A stretch of DNA of 38,637 nucleotides from Verrucomicrobiota bacterium. Lineage in GTDB: Bacteria > Verrucomicrobiota > Verrucomicrobiia > Chthoniobacterales > Terrimicrobiaceae. Shown here in pieces: positions 23,701 to 32,197 of the stretch. The notes below the pieces were generated by a model. It ran no database searches. It saw nothing but the letters and a program-made list of their open reading frames with translations, and was not told the DNA's origin. How positions within the stretch are numbered: position 1 is the stretch's first letter; each line of letters starts with the position of its first letter. The position numbers were made by a program, and so were the translations under genes. Location of the stretch: contig JAFKMU010000049.1 in NCBI GenBank assembly GCA_017305195.1, positions 1-38,637 on the forward strand. The letters are read 5' to 3'.

Positions 23701-24432
23701 ATGTCCACCAATCCTCGCTACAAGCGTGTTGTTTTAAAAGTCAGCGGCGAGGCACTCCGGGAGCCGGGTAGCCGCGACAACATTTCACCTCAGATCGTCC
23801 AGTCGATCGCCTCGCAAATCCGCGAGGTCAAGGAACTCGGCGTTGAACTCGCCATCGTCATCGGGGGAGGGAACATCTGGCGGGGACTCTCTGCCAGTCA
23901 TCGCGGCATGAATCGCGCCACGGCCGATTACATGGGCATGCTCGCCACGGTCATCAACGGCCTGGCTCTCATGAGCGCCCTGGAGGACCTGGGTGTCACC
24001 GTTCGCGTCCAGACCGCCATCGAGATGAACAATGTGGCCGAGCCGTTCATCCTGCGCCGTGCCACCCGCCACCTCGAACTCGGGCATATCGTCATTTTCG
24101 TCGCGGGCACCGGCAATCCCTTTTTCTCGACCGATACGACAGCTGCGCTCCGTGCCAACGAGATCGGCGCCGAGGTCATTCTCAAGGCAACGAAGGTTGA
24201 CGGTATCTATGATCGCGACCCGATGTTGCACAAGGATGCTGTGCGCTTTGACCACATCACCTATGGCGAGGCTCTGTCGCGCCGCCTTCAGGTGATGGAT
24301 TCCACTGCATTCAGCCTTTGCATGGACAACCGGATGCCCATCATCGTATTGGACATGAACAAGCCGGACAATATCCGCCAGGCGATCCTGGGCGCGAAGG
24401 TCGGCACCATAGTCTCCGATAAACAAGTATGA
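23701..24432 (+). CDS. pyrH: Uridylate (UMP) kinase
   Basis: PyrH phosphorylates UMP to UDP in pyrimidine synthesis. The 243-aa protein shows the amino-acid-kinase fold motifs: KVSGEAL at the N-terminus, IGGGNIWRG, the regulatory and substrate segment TADYMGMLATVINGLAL, and STDTTAALRANEIGAEVILKATKVDGIYD near the ATP site. The ATG at 23701 is chosen since it gives the usual short N-terminus; the upstream in-frame ATG adds unrelated residues. The TGA overlaps the frr ATG (ATGA), coupling the two genes. Confidence 0.97.
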   Translation: MSTNPRYKRVVLKVSGEALREPGSRDNISPQIVQSIASQIREVKELGVELAIVIGGGNIWRGLSASHRGMNRATADYMGMLATVINGLALMSALEDLGVTVRVQTAIEMNNVAEPFILRRATRHLELGHIVIFVAGTGNPFFSTDTTAALRANEIGAEVILKATKVDGIYDRDPMLHKDAVRFDHITYGEALSRRLQVMDSTAFSLCMDNRMPIIVLDMNKPDNIRQAILGAKVGTIVSDKQV

Positions 24433-24989
24433 GTCTCGAAGAAGCTATTTTTGAATCCGAAACCGGCATGGATAAAGCCGTGGAGTTCATGCTCCATGAG
24501 TTCGCCGCCATTCGTACGGGCAAGGCATCGCCCGCCTTGGTCGAAAACCTCGACGTGGACGCCTACGGCAGCCAGATGAAACTGAAGCAGCTGGCGCTCA
24601 TTTCCGCGCCGGAGCCCCGTTTGCTCGTCATCCAGCCCTTTGATGCCTCGACGGTTCGCGACATCGAGCGCGCCATCAACGAATCCAAGATCGGCATCAT
24701 GCCGGCGGTCGACGGAAAGTTGATTCGCATTCCGATCCCGGAGCTTTCCGAGGAGCGTCGTCGCGATCTGGCCAAGACGGTCAAGTCGCTGGCCGAGGAT
24801 GCCCGAGTTCGAGTGCGCGCCTGTCGCCGCGAGGCGATGGAAGCGGCCAAGAAGCTTCAAAAGGATGGCAAACTGACCGAGGACGATCTCCGTGTCGCCG
24901 AGACCGACATCCAGAAGATGACCGACAAATACGTGGCTTCCGTCGACAAGCATGTCGAGACGAAGGAAGCCGAGTTGATGAAGATCTGA
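24429..24989 (+). CDS. frr: Ribosome recycling factor
   Basis: RRF splits the post-termination ribosome together with EF-G. The 186-aa protein has the complete family pattern: MDKAVEFMLHEFAAIRTGKASPALVENLDVDAYG, then PFDASTVRDIERAINESKIG and the C-terminal helix with RVRVRACRREAMEAAKKLQKDGKLTEDDLR. Length agrees with E. coli Frr (185 aa). It overlaps pyrH by 4 nt, and its stop TGA shares its last base with the ATG of the next gene. The pyrH-frr order is conserved in many bacteria. Confidence 0.98.
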   Translation: MSLEEAIFESETGMDKAVEFMLHEFAAIRTGKASPALVENLDVDAYGSQMKLKQLALISAPEPRLLVIQPFDASTVRDIERAINESKIGIMPAVDGKLIRIPIPELSEERRRDLAKTVKSLAEDARVRVRACRREAMEAAKKLQKDGKLTEDDLRVAETDIQKMTDKYVASVDKHVETKEAELMKI

Positions 24990-25468
24990 TGAAGCGCCTA
25001 CTCCTCGCTCTTGCCGTGCTGACGGTGCTGGCGGCTCCGGTCATGGCCGATGTCGTGCGCCCTGCGCCTTTGATCCAGTGGATTGACTCCACGGGGAAGC
25101 CGCAGAGCACGGCGGCTTTCAAGGGGCAGCCGATCGTGATCGTCATCGCGCCATCGCCGAGGAGCTGGGCGTTTCGCGCCCAGGTCGGACAGCTGCAAAA
25201 GATGTACCAGCGGTTTGCGGCGGAGAAGATCATCTGCGTGGCCGCCTTCACCCAGGAGCCCGGCTTGATCCGCTCGAACATTCCTTTTGCCGTCGCCTCC
25301 GACGGTCCTCGGGCAGGATATGATTTTCAGGCCGGTCCGAAGATCACCGTCGCGGTGATCGGTCGTGACGGGAATCTCGACTACGTGGGCAATCGCGTCG
25401 TACCCGGCCAGCGCATTTTCGACATCGTTCGCAACTCGTACGATGTGCAGCAGTCGATGCGCCGCTGA
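24989..25468 (+). CDS. Exported thioredoxin/peroxiredoxin-fold protein without active-site cysteine
   Basis: The 159-aa protein begins with a clear signal peptide (MKRLLLALAVLTVLAAPVMA, cut expected after Ala20). The rest resembles an AhpC/TSA or DUF4174-like thioredoxin fold: a strand ending IVIVIAPSPRSWAFRAQ where a peroxiredoxin would carry its peroxidatic Cys, then VGQLQKMYQRFAAEKIICVAAF, and KITVAVIGRDGNLDYVG. The only Cys (in IICV) is not in the active-site position, so redox catalysis is unlikely. It starts inside the frr stop (TGATG) and so is translated with frr. Its role in the periplasm is unknown. Confidence 0.7.
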   Translation: MKRLLLALAVLTVLAAPVMADVVRPAPLIQWIDSTGKPQSTAAFKGQPIVIVIAPSPRSWAFRAQVGQLQKMYQRFAAEKIICVAAFTQEPGLIRSNIPFAVASDGPRAGYDFQAGPKITVAVIGRDGNLDYVGNRVVPGQRIFDIVRNSYDVQQSMRR

Positions 25469-25472
25469 CCGC

Positions 25473-27380
25473 CTAGCGGTTTCCCTCGACAATATCGACC
25501 CAGATGGGGAGGGCGAGTTCCGCCCCGGTGCCGCCCGGCATGATTTTTTCCGGCACGTCGAAGCCCACCCAGACGCCGCAGGTGATGCGGTCGTCAAACC
25601 CGAGGAACCAGGCGTCCTGGTAGTCGTTGGTCGTGCCGGTCTTCCCTGCGGCTCGGTGCCGCAGGCCCAGGGCGCGTGAGCGTGCCGCCGTGCCGCGGAT
25701 GAGCACATCCTCCATGATCGACGCCGTCATGCGCGCGGGCTGCTCCGGCAGCACAGGTATGCTGGCCTTGGTCGCGCGGTAAATCACGGTGTTGTCCGCA
25801 TCCACGATTCTGTCGATGAGGTAGGGCTGGAGCTTTGCGCCTCCCGTGGCAAAGACGGTGTAGGCCGCCGTCATGTCCTTGAGATTGGCCTCGAAGGCTC
25901 CCAGACAGAGCGAGGGATAGCGCGGCGGGTTGGAGGAAATACCGGCGCGAATGATGCAGTCCGCGATGGTGTCAAACCCGGCGATCCTGCCGATCCGCAC
26001 CGACATCGTGTTGCGGGAAAGGACGAGCCCGTCGGCGGCCGGGAGCAGGCCCCGATAGGTGTCATCGGAGTTTGACGGATCATACTTCCGGAATGCCGCA
26101 GGCAGATCGCCCGGGCCGAGCCGGTTGTCGTTGATCGGGTCACCGGGCCGCAGCCCGGCCTCGAAGGCTTTGGCGTAGACAAACGGCTTGATCGACGAAC
26201 CGACCTGGCGCTTGCCGAGGAGAGCGCGGTTGAACTTGCTGTATTCGTAATCCCTTCCTCCCACAATCGCCCGGATGCCCCCGCTTCGGTTGTCCACCGC
26301 CAGCGCCGCCGCCTGGAGGAAGGGCGAAGCGGCGAGGTTGGCGATTTCGTCGTTGGTGAGGGGACGGAATGGCTTGTGGCGGAAGGCGGAGTCTTTCTCG
26401 ATCTCCTTGAGCCGCTTTTTCACGGAGTCTTCGGCGACCTTTTGAAGCTCGCTGTCGATGGTTGTGTAAATCTTCAGCCCACCCTCATCGAGCTGGTCCT
26501 GGTCGATGACGAGCTGCAAGTCCCGCACGATGGCGTCCATCGCCCAGTTTTCCTGCGGGGCGGAGCGGGGACGAGGGCCGGTCGTGAGCTTGCTGTCGAG
26601 TGCACTCCGGTATTGCGTCTGGTCGATATATCCCAATTTCAGCATCCGCCCGAGCACGGTATTGCGTTCGCGGACCGCCTTTTCCGGGTTGTTGAAAGGC
26701 GAGAAGCGGTTGGGGCTGCGAATCAGCCCGGCCAGCAGGGCGGCCTCGGCCACTGTCATGCGTGAGGCCGGTTTCCCGAAATACGCCTGGCTGGCCGTTT
26801 CAACGCCGTAGTATCCGCTGCCGAAGTAAATGCGGTTCATGTACGCCTCAAGGATCTGCTCCTTGGTCAGCTCCGTCTCGATGCGGTACGAGAGCGCAGC
26901 CTCGATCATCTTGCGGTGGAAGTTCTTTCCTCCGAGCGGGAAGCTGTTGCGCGCAAGCTGCTGGGTGAGGGTGCTGGCGCCTTCCTTCAGGCGGAATCCT
27001 CCGAGGAAATTTCGCACCACGGCTCGGGTGATTCCCAGCGGATCAATGCCGTGGTGGTAGTAAAAGCGGGTGTCCTCCCGGGCAAGGAGGGCATTGACAA
27101 AGTCATTTGAAATCTTGTCGAACGGGACGACGATGCGATTTTCCCCGGCGAGGCGGCTGTAAAATTTCCCGTCCTTGTCGTAGACGGCGGATCGCTGCCG
27201 CATGTCGCTGATCGTGCGAAGGTCAAAGGTCAGCGCCCAGGCGTAATACCCCAGCAAAATGACCGCTGCGACCAGCAGCAAAAGCACTCCCAGCTTCACC
27301 CCGAGCCAGAATAACCCGCCCAGACATCCCTTCTTTTTTTTGGCGGGCGCTTTCTTGGATGGACGGCGGGATTTCGACAC
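25473..27380 (-). CDS. Class A penicillin-binding protein (PBP1A-type)
   Basis: This 635-aa bifunctional peptidoglycan synthase has a Lys-rich cytoplasmic tail (1-18) and one membrane helix (about 20-46). The GT51 glycosyltransferase contains EDTRFYYHHG (catalytic E102) and the EGASTLTQQLARN motif. The transpeptidase has SSIK (395-398), SRN (455-457) and KTGT (580-583). It is shorter than E. coli PBP1A (850 aa) and lacks a large OB insert. The GTG start at 27380 yields the basic N-terminus expected. It is divergent from trmD, with 48 bp between. Confidence 0.95.
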   Translation of the reverse strand: MSKSRRPSKKAPAKKKKGCLGGLFWLGVKLGVLLLLVAAVILLGYYAWALTFDLRTISDMRQRSAVYDKDGKFYSRLAGENRIVVPFDKISNDFVNALLAREDTRFYYHHGIDPLGITRAVVRNFLGGFRLKEGASTLTQQLARNSFPLGGKNFHRKMIEAALSYRIETELTKEQILEAYMNRIYFGSGYYGVETASQAYFGKPASRMTVAEAALLAGLIRSPNRFSPFNNPEKAVRERNTVLGRMLKLGYIDQTQYRSALDSKLTTGPRPRSAPQENWAMDAIVRDLQLVIDQDQLDEGGLKIYTTIDSELQKVAEDSVKKRLKEIEKDSAFRHKPFRPLTNDEIANLAASPFLQAAALAVDNRSGGIRAIVGGRDYEYSKFNRALLGKRQVGSSIKPFVYAKAFEAGLRPGDPINDNRLGPGDLPAAFRKYDPSNSDDTYRGLLPAADGLVLSRNTMSVRIGRIAGFDTIADCIIRAGISSNPPRYPSLCLGAFEANLKDMTAAYTVFATGGAKLQPYLIDRIVDADNTVIYRATKASIPVLPEQPARMTASIMEDVLIRGTAARSRALGLRHRAAGKTGTTNDYQDAWFLGFDDRITCGVWVGFDVPEKIMPGGTGAELALPIWVDIVEGNR

Positions 27381-27428
27381 GGGCTTGCAGGACGCTCAGG
27401 ATTATAAGAGGAATCATGCCCTGCTGCC

Positions 27429-28097
27429 TTGAAAATCCAAATACTTACGATTTTTCCTGCCATGTGCCGCGGTCTCCTTGAGGGAAGCATCCTCAAGCGA
27501 GCCCAGGACAAGGGCCTTGCCGAGCTCGAGGCCGTCGATCTGCGCCAGTGGGCGGTTGATAAGCATCGCACCACCGATGACACGCCTTATGGAGGTGGGC
27601 CGGGCATGGTGATGAAGGTCGAGCCGATTTATCGTGCCTTGGAGGAGCTGAGAACGCCGGAAACGAAGGTCGTGCTCATGACCCCGCAGGGACGCCCGTT
27701 CCAGCAGCGCATCGCGGAGGAATACCGGGAGGTGTCTCACATCATCATGATCTGCGGTCATTACGAAGGTGTAGACCAGAGGGTGGCGGATCATCTGGTC
27801 GATGATGAGCTTTCCATCGGTGATTATGTCTTAACGAACGGCGCCCTGGCGGCTCTGGTGGTGACCGACGCCATCGTGCGTCTCATTCCAGGGGTGCTTG
27901 GCGATGCGGATAGCGCGGTACAGGATTCCTTCTCCACCGGGGTGCTGGATCATCCGCATTATACTCGGCCCGAGGTGTTTAACGGATGGAGTGTTCCCGA
28001 TGTGCTGATGTCCGGGAATCATGCGGCCATCGAAAAATGGCGACGGCAGCGCGCGCTGGATCTGACCCGGGAGCGGCGACCCGATCTTCTCGATTGA
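27429..28097 (+). CDS. trmD: tRNA (guanine37-N1)-methyltransferase
   Basis: TrmD methylates G37 next to the anticodon with SAM and prevents frameshifting. The 222-aa protein has MKIQILTIFP at the start, GGGPGMVMKVEP, the knot region ICGHYEGVDQRVADHLVDDELSIGDYVLTNGALAALVV, and a C-terminal HYTRPEVFNGWSVPDVLMSGNH. The start is TTG at 27429, since the family always begins with this strand; the ATG at 27416 is out of frame. It is not in the common rpsP-rimM-rplS cluster. A cimA gene follows after 52 bp. Confidence 0.96.
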   Translation: MKIQILTIFPAMCRGLLEGSILKRAQDKGLAELEAVDLRQWAVDKHRTTDDTPYGGGPGMVMKVEPIYRALEELRTPETKVVLMTPQGRPFQQRIAEEYREVSHIIMICGHYEGVDQRVADHLVDDELSIGDYVLTNGALAALVVTDAIVRLIPGVLGDADSAVQDSFSTGVLDHPHYTRPEVFNGWSVPDVLMSGNHAAIEKWRRQRALDLTRERRPDLLD

Positions 28098-28149
28098 GCG
28101 AGGGCATTGCGTCCAGGCGACCGGTGTCATATACTGGTCGTCTTTTCCA

Positions 28150-29712
28150 ATGAGCCAGAAAACCGTCTCGATCTACGATACCACGCTGCGTGATGGCACG
28201 CAGGGCACCGGAATCTCCTTCTCGGTGTTGGACAAGATTCGGGTCGCAGAGCGGCTCGATGCCTTCGGTATTGATTACATCGAGGGCGGATGGCCGGGCT
28301 CCAATCCCCGCGACGCCGCCTTTTTTGAAGAGGCTGCCAAGCATTCCTGGAAGCATGCCAAAATCGCGGCATTCGGCATGACGCGGCGCGGGCGCATCGC
28401 GGTGGAGGAAGACTCCCAGGTACGAATGCTGCTGGCCGCCGAGACTCCTGTGGTCACCATCGTGGGCAAGACATGGCCGCTCCATGTCACCGAGGTCTTC
28501 GGGGTGTGTCTCGAGGAAAATCTCGCCATGATCTCCGACACCGTGAAGTACCTGAAAGCCCACGGGCGCGAGGTCTTTTACGACGCTGAGCACTTTTTTG
28601 ACAGTTACCGCGAGGACCCCGCGTATTCGCTCGCCACGATCAAGGCGGCGAAGGATGCCGGGGCTGATCTCGTGATCCTGTGTGATACCAATGGCGGATC
28701 GTTGCCCGGCTTCGTCGGTGAGGTGACACGCACGGCGGTCGCGCATCTCGGGACTTCGGTGGGCATCCATACTCACAATGACAGCGGGCTTGGTGTGGCC
28801 AATGCCCTCGCCGCGGTCGAGGCCGGTGCTTCGCAGGTGCAGGGAACGATCAATGGCTACGGCGAGCGTGTCGGAAATTGCAACCTCGTCACTGTCATCC
28901 CGACGCTTCAGCTCAAATACAACATCCCGGTGGTGCCCGATCTCACGCAGATGCGCGAGGTATCCGTCTTTGTTGATGAACTGGCCAATGTGCCGCATGA
29001 CATCCGTGCGCCCTATGTGGGCTCTGCGGCATTCACGCACAAGGGCGGCTTGCACGTCCATGCCGTGCAGAAGCTTGCCCGTACCTACGAGCACATCGAT
29101 CCCAGCCTCGTCGGCAACCGCCAGACCATCGTGGTCTCGGACATGTCGGGACAGACCAACGTGCTCATGCGCGCGAAGGCTCTCGGTTTTGAACTCGAGA
29201 AGGGGTCGGCTCAGGTTTCCGACATTCTCAGCAAGATCAAGGCGGCGGAGAATGAAGGCTATGAATTCGAAGCCGCGGAAGGATCATTCAATCTCCTCAT
29301 CCGCAAGGCGCTCGGTTTGTACCGTCCGCTCTTTGAGCTCAAGGAGTACCACTGCAACTATCGCAATCTCGGAGCCAACGGTTCCGATCTTTGCGAGGCC
29401 ACGGTGAAGCTGATCGTCGGTGGCGTTGCCGAGTATACCGTGGCGGAAGGGGACGGTCCGGTGAATGCCCTCGATGCCGCGCTGCGTAAGGCTCTGCGTC
29501 CTTTCTACCCGTGGATCGACACGCTGCGACTGACCGATTACAAGGTGCGCATCGTTGACGGAGCGCGCGGTACTGCGGCCCGCACCCGGGTGCTCATCGA
29601 ATCCACCGATGGCAATACCAACTGGGGTACGGTCGGCGTGTCCGACAATATCATCCAGGCCAGTTGGGAAGCGCTCGTGGACAGCTACGGGTTCTTCGGA
29701 GCCAGCCGCTAG
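28150..29712 (+). CDS. cimA: (R)-citramalate synthase
   Basis: CimA condenses pyruvate and acetyl-CoA to citramalate, the first step of the threonine-independent route to isoleucine. The 520-aa protein has the HMGL/LeuA-type TIM barrel with YDTTLRDGTQGTG at the N-terminus, catalytic and metal-site residues in GIHTHNDSGLGVANALAAVEAG and INGYGERVGNCNL, then a LeuA-type allosteric dimer domain. Length and the GTGISFSVLDKIR sequence after the DGTQ motif match the long CimA family rather than LeuA. The stop overlaps the convergent glycosyltransferase stop in CTAG. Confidence 0.93.
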   Translation: MSQKTVSIYDTTLRDGTQGTGISFSVLDKIRVAERLDAFGIDYIEGGWPGSNPRDAAFFEEAAKHSWKHAKIAAFGMTRRGRIAVEEDSQVRMLLAAETPVVTIVGKTWPLHVTEVFGVCLEENLAMISDTVKYLKAHGREVFYDAEHFFDSYREDPAYSLATIKAAKDAGADLVILCDTNGGSLPGFVGEVTRTAVAHLGTSVGIHTHNDSGLGVANALAAVEAGASQVQGTINGYGERVGNCNLVTVIPTLQLKYNIPVVPDLTQMREVSVFVDELANVPHDIRAPYVGSAAFTHKGGLHVHAVQKLARTYEHIDPSLVGNRQTIVVSDMSGQTNVLMRAKALGFELEKGSAQVSDILSKIKAAENEGYEFEAAEGSFNLLIRKALGLYRPLFELKEYHCNYRNLGANGSDLCEATVKLIVGGVAEYTVAEGDGPVNALDAALRKALRPFYPWIDTLRLTDYKVRIVDGARGTAARTRVLIESTDGNTNWGTVGVSDNIIQASWEALVDSYGFFGASR

Positions 29713-30686
29713 GTGAGTTGGCCGTCCACCCAGGCGGCCATTGACTGAATATCCTCGGAGGTCGGCGTGCGATCGCTGGCCTCCCGGCCGACGGTGAAAT
29801 CCTGCGCAAAGATCTGCCCGTCTTTCCAGATGTGGGCCTTGGGATTGTACGGTCCGACCAGCCCGGGATCGCTCCAGGTGTGGATGGAAAGCAGACGATC
29901 CGTCAATGCCGCCGCGATGTGCATGGGGCCGCTATCGACGCTCACAACGAAATCGGCCCGGCGAGTCAGCCAGATCAACTCATCGAGACTGGTGCGATTC
30001 AGGAGAGATCGGGCATTGGAGGGCAGGGGATCGGGTGCGATGCCTCCGCCGACGATGAGTACGGTGCGATGCGGCAGGGCTTTGCAGAATTCTGCGACGT
30101 GATCCGGGCTCAGCGATTTTCCTGCTCCGCGGGAATAGGGATGCAACAGGACGTAGGGTTCTGCTGGAGTGCCTTCCGGCTCGGTGCCGATGGGTAGCGG
30201 AAACTCCGGCGTCTTCGGAACGGGCACTCCCAGAGTTGGGAGAGCGCGCAGATAGCGCGTGACCGCGTGGCATGGTTCTCCAACGGGTGCTACCTGATGG
30301 TAAAAGCCTGTCGCACCCTCCCGGGCATCGGACAGTCCGACGATGCGTTTTCCTCCGCTGAATCTCGCCATGAGGGCGCTGCGCAGGAGTCCCTGCAGAT
30401 CGAGCACAAGGTCCGGGGAAAGACGGCTGAGGCTGGCGATCCAGGAAAGGGATTTCAGGATGCCGAGGAGCCCGCGGAATTTTTGCCGGGGAAACACGAC
30501 CGCGGCATCCAGCGAGGAAAGCCCGCCCAGCAGCGGTTGCCAGCGGTCGTCGATGAGCCATGTGAGCTTCGCATCCGGCCAGCGATTTTTGATCGCGACA
30601 GCGCACGGCAGCGCGTGGATCACATCGCCCATGGAGCCGGGCTTGATGAAGAGGATATCTTTCGGAGCCGGGCCCTGGGATGTCAT
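29709..30686 (-). CDS. Glycosyltransferase family 9 (heptosyltransferase-like)
   Basis: This 325-aa GT-B enzyme resembles WaaC/WaaF/WaaQ. ILFIKPGSMGDVIHALP at the N-terminus is the diagnostic GT9 segment. VLDLQGLLRSALMARFSGGKRIVG follows, and the C-terminal donor site includes FVVSVDSGPMHIAAAL. It would transfer a heptose or related sugar to the lipopolysaccharide core on the inner face of the cytoplasmic membrane. The acceptor cannot be told. It is followed upstream by a metallophosphoesterase gene on the same strand, 9 bp away. Confidence 0.9.
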   Translation of the reverse strand: MTSQGPAPKDILFIKPGSMGDVIHALPCAVAIKNRWPDAKLTWLIDDRWQPLLGGLSSLDAAVVFPRQKFRGLLGILKSLSWIASLSRLSPDLVLDLQGLLRSALMARFSGGKRIVGLSDAREGATGFYHQVAPVGEPCHAVTRYLRALPTLGVPVPKTPEFPLPIGTEPEGTPAEPYVLLHPYSRGAGKSLSPDHVAEFCKALPHRTVLIVGGGIAPDPLPSNARSLLNRTSLDELIWLTRRADFVVSVDSGPMHIAAALTDRLLSIHTWSDPGLVGPYNPKAHIWKDGQIFAQDFTVGREASDRTPTSEDIQSMAAWVDGQLT

Positions 30687-30695
30687 GGGCCGTCT

Positions 30696-31418
30696 TTACC
30701 GTCCTACGGCGAGGCGCTCGGCCAGGCGGCGAGGGAGTCCGGCATCCAGGATCGCGCGCTGGGCGCCCTCGATGTCGTACTCCAGGCGTCGCAGGTGGAT
30801 CTCGTTCGTATTCGTATCGTAAATGCAGTAGGCCGAGCGCCAGTCCCCGTCGCGAGGCTGGCCTACACTGCCGACGTTCACGAGGTACTTTTTGCCCTGC
30901 TGGATCGTCAGTACGTCGAGCGGCACGGTGCGCACGCTGCCGTCGCGCACATAGGCTTTTGGCGTATGCGTGTGACCGATGAAGCACACAGTCGTGTGCT
31001 GGTAGCTGAAGCTTGCGGCGGCGTCGAGCTGGTTGAAAACATAACCCCACTTGTGCGGGGTATCGAGGGTCGCATGGACGATGGTGAAGTCCCGCACCTG
31101 GCGCTGAAGGCGCAGGGAACGCAGCCAGTCCTTGTCTTCCCGGCCAAGCTGCTCGCGCGTCCAGTGCATGGCCTCTTCCGCAAGAGGATTGAATCCTTCC
31201 TGCTCCCCGAGCATGGACGCCTGCTCGTCGTGGTTGCCCTTCACCGCCGGACACTCGAGGTTGCGGACGATATCCAGGCACTGTTTGGGAAAGGCATTGT
31301 ACCCGACGATATCCCCCATGCAGACATAATGGGTGCAGGCTTGGGCTTTGGCATCGGCCAAAACGGTCTCGAGGGCATGGAGATTGGCGTGAATATCGCC
31401 GAAAATCGCGAATCGCAT
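30696..31418 (-). CDS. Calcineurin-like metallophosphoesterase (YfcE/MJ0936-like)
   Basis: The 240-aa protein has the five signature blocks of the family in order: FGDIHANLHAL, MGDIVGYNA, KGNHDEQ, the His in TIVHATLD, and GHTHTPKAY. These bind two metal ions. Small stand-alone members of this kind are phosphodiesterases with varied substrates. The GSVGQPRDGDWRSAYCIYD stretch near the C-terminus is common in the PF12850 type. It is in the same direction as the GT9 gene downstream and could be cotranscribed, without a clear functional link. Confidence 0.9.
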   Translation of the reverse strand: MRFAIFGDIHANLHALETVLADAKAQACTHYVCMGDIVGYNAFPKQCLDIVRNLECPAVKGNHDEQASMLGEQEGFNPLAEEAMHWTREQLGREDKDWLRSLRLQRQVRDFTIVHATLDTPHKWGYVFNQLDAAASFSYQHTTVCFIGHTHTPKAYVRDGSVRTVPLDVLTIQQGKKYLVNVGSVGQPRDGDWRSAYCIYDTNTNEIHLRRLEYDIEGAQRAILDAGLPRRLAERLAVGR

Positions 31419-31450
31419 GGAAGAGAGAAGACAGCTGAAACTGAGGGCCT

Positions 31451-32197
31451 TTAAGGTATCCTTTCAGCCGGGGGGACATCCAGTTTCTTTTCGAGTTCCT
31501 TGATGTTCGCGATGACGCTCGGCTTCCGTTCGTCCTCTCCCTTGTCGTATAATTTTTTCAGCAGCGTGTATGCTTCCTTTTCCCGGCCCGGGCATTTGGC
31601 CATGGAGTAACCGGCCGCGCGGGCATAGTACGGCGGGGCTCCGGGCAGCTCGGAAGCCTTCAGGAAGGCGTCCGCCGCGGCGCAGTCATCGTTCGCCTTG
31701 TCACGCAGGATGATGCCGAGCTGATTCTGGAGATAGGCGTTGTCCGGGTTGTTGCGGATGCCGCGTTCCAGGATTTCCTTGCCGAGCTGGATGTATTGAC
31801 GCTCGGCGCGCTTGCGGAGGATTTCGCTGGGCTGCTTGGCGTCTTCCCTCGCCGCGACGGAGGCGTTGTATGCCATGTGCCAGGACGATAGATCCCAATA
31901 CAGCGGCGAGCGAGGCTGGAGAGTCGTCACCGTGTCGAAAAGCCCGGCCATGCGGCCCCATTCCGTGCGTTCCCAGGCATTGTGGGCCTCGATCCAAAGG
32001 ATCGCCGCCAGGGGGGATCGGAATCCGCTAAGCGCGGCGAGGAACCCCATCTGGCCGATCCGCTCACGGAGTTCGAGATCCAGCGTGGGTTTGCGGAGAT
32101 GAGCGGCCCGCTGGTCGGCATTGATCCGGCTTTCCACCGGGATGAGGAGCGCGCCGACCGTCAGCAGGATCAAAATCGCAACGCTTTTGCGGATCAT
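31451..32197 (-). CDS. Membrane-anchored TPR-like protein
   Basis: The 248-aa protein has an N-terminal hydrophobic segment (VAILILLTVGALLIP) that serves as signal anchor, followed by a soluble helical part. It contains repeats resembling TPR units, for example LGKEILERGIRNNPDNAYLQNQLGIILRD and the following helices up to residue 220. It probably acts outside the cytoplasm as a protein-protein scaffold. The start overlaps the stop of the ABC-2 permease gene (ATGA), so both are likely parts of one membrane complex. No specific family could be named. Confidence 0.75.
   Translation of the reverse strand: MIRKSVAILILLTVGALLIPVESRINADQRAAHLRKPTLDLELRERIGQMGFLAALSGFRSPLAAILWIEAHNAWERTEWGRMAGLFDTVTTLQPRSPLYWDLSSWHMAYNASVAAREDAKQPSEILRKRAERQYIQLGKEILERGIRNNPDNAYLQNQLGIILRDKANDDCAAADAFLKASELPGAPPYYARAAGYSMAKCPGREKEAYTLLKKLYDKGEDERKPSVIANIKELEKKLDVPPAERIP

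Noticed and set aside
21894..23711. 605-aa minus-strand ORF opposite adk-like and fmt
   Set aside because: It is the antisense shadow of two clearly identified genes. Its translation is Arg/Asp/Gly-rich without domain features, as expected from GC-rich codon positions.
29980..31479. 499-aa minus-strand ORF overlapping the GT9 and metallophosphoesterase genes in another frame
   Set aside because: Both genes in the other frame show full family motifs. This ORF is Pro/Arg/Ser-rich shadow.
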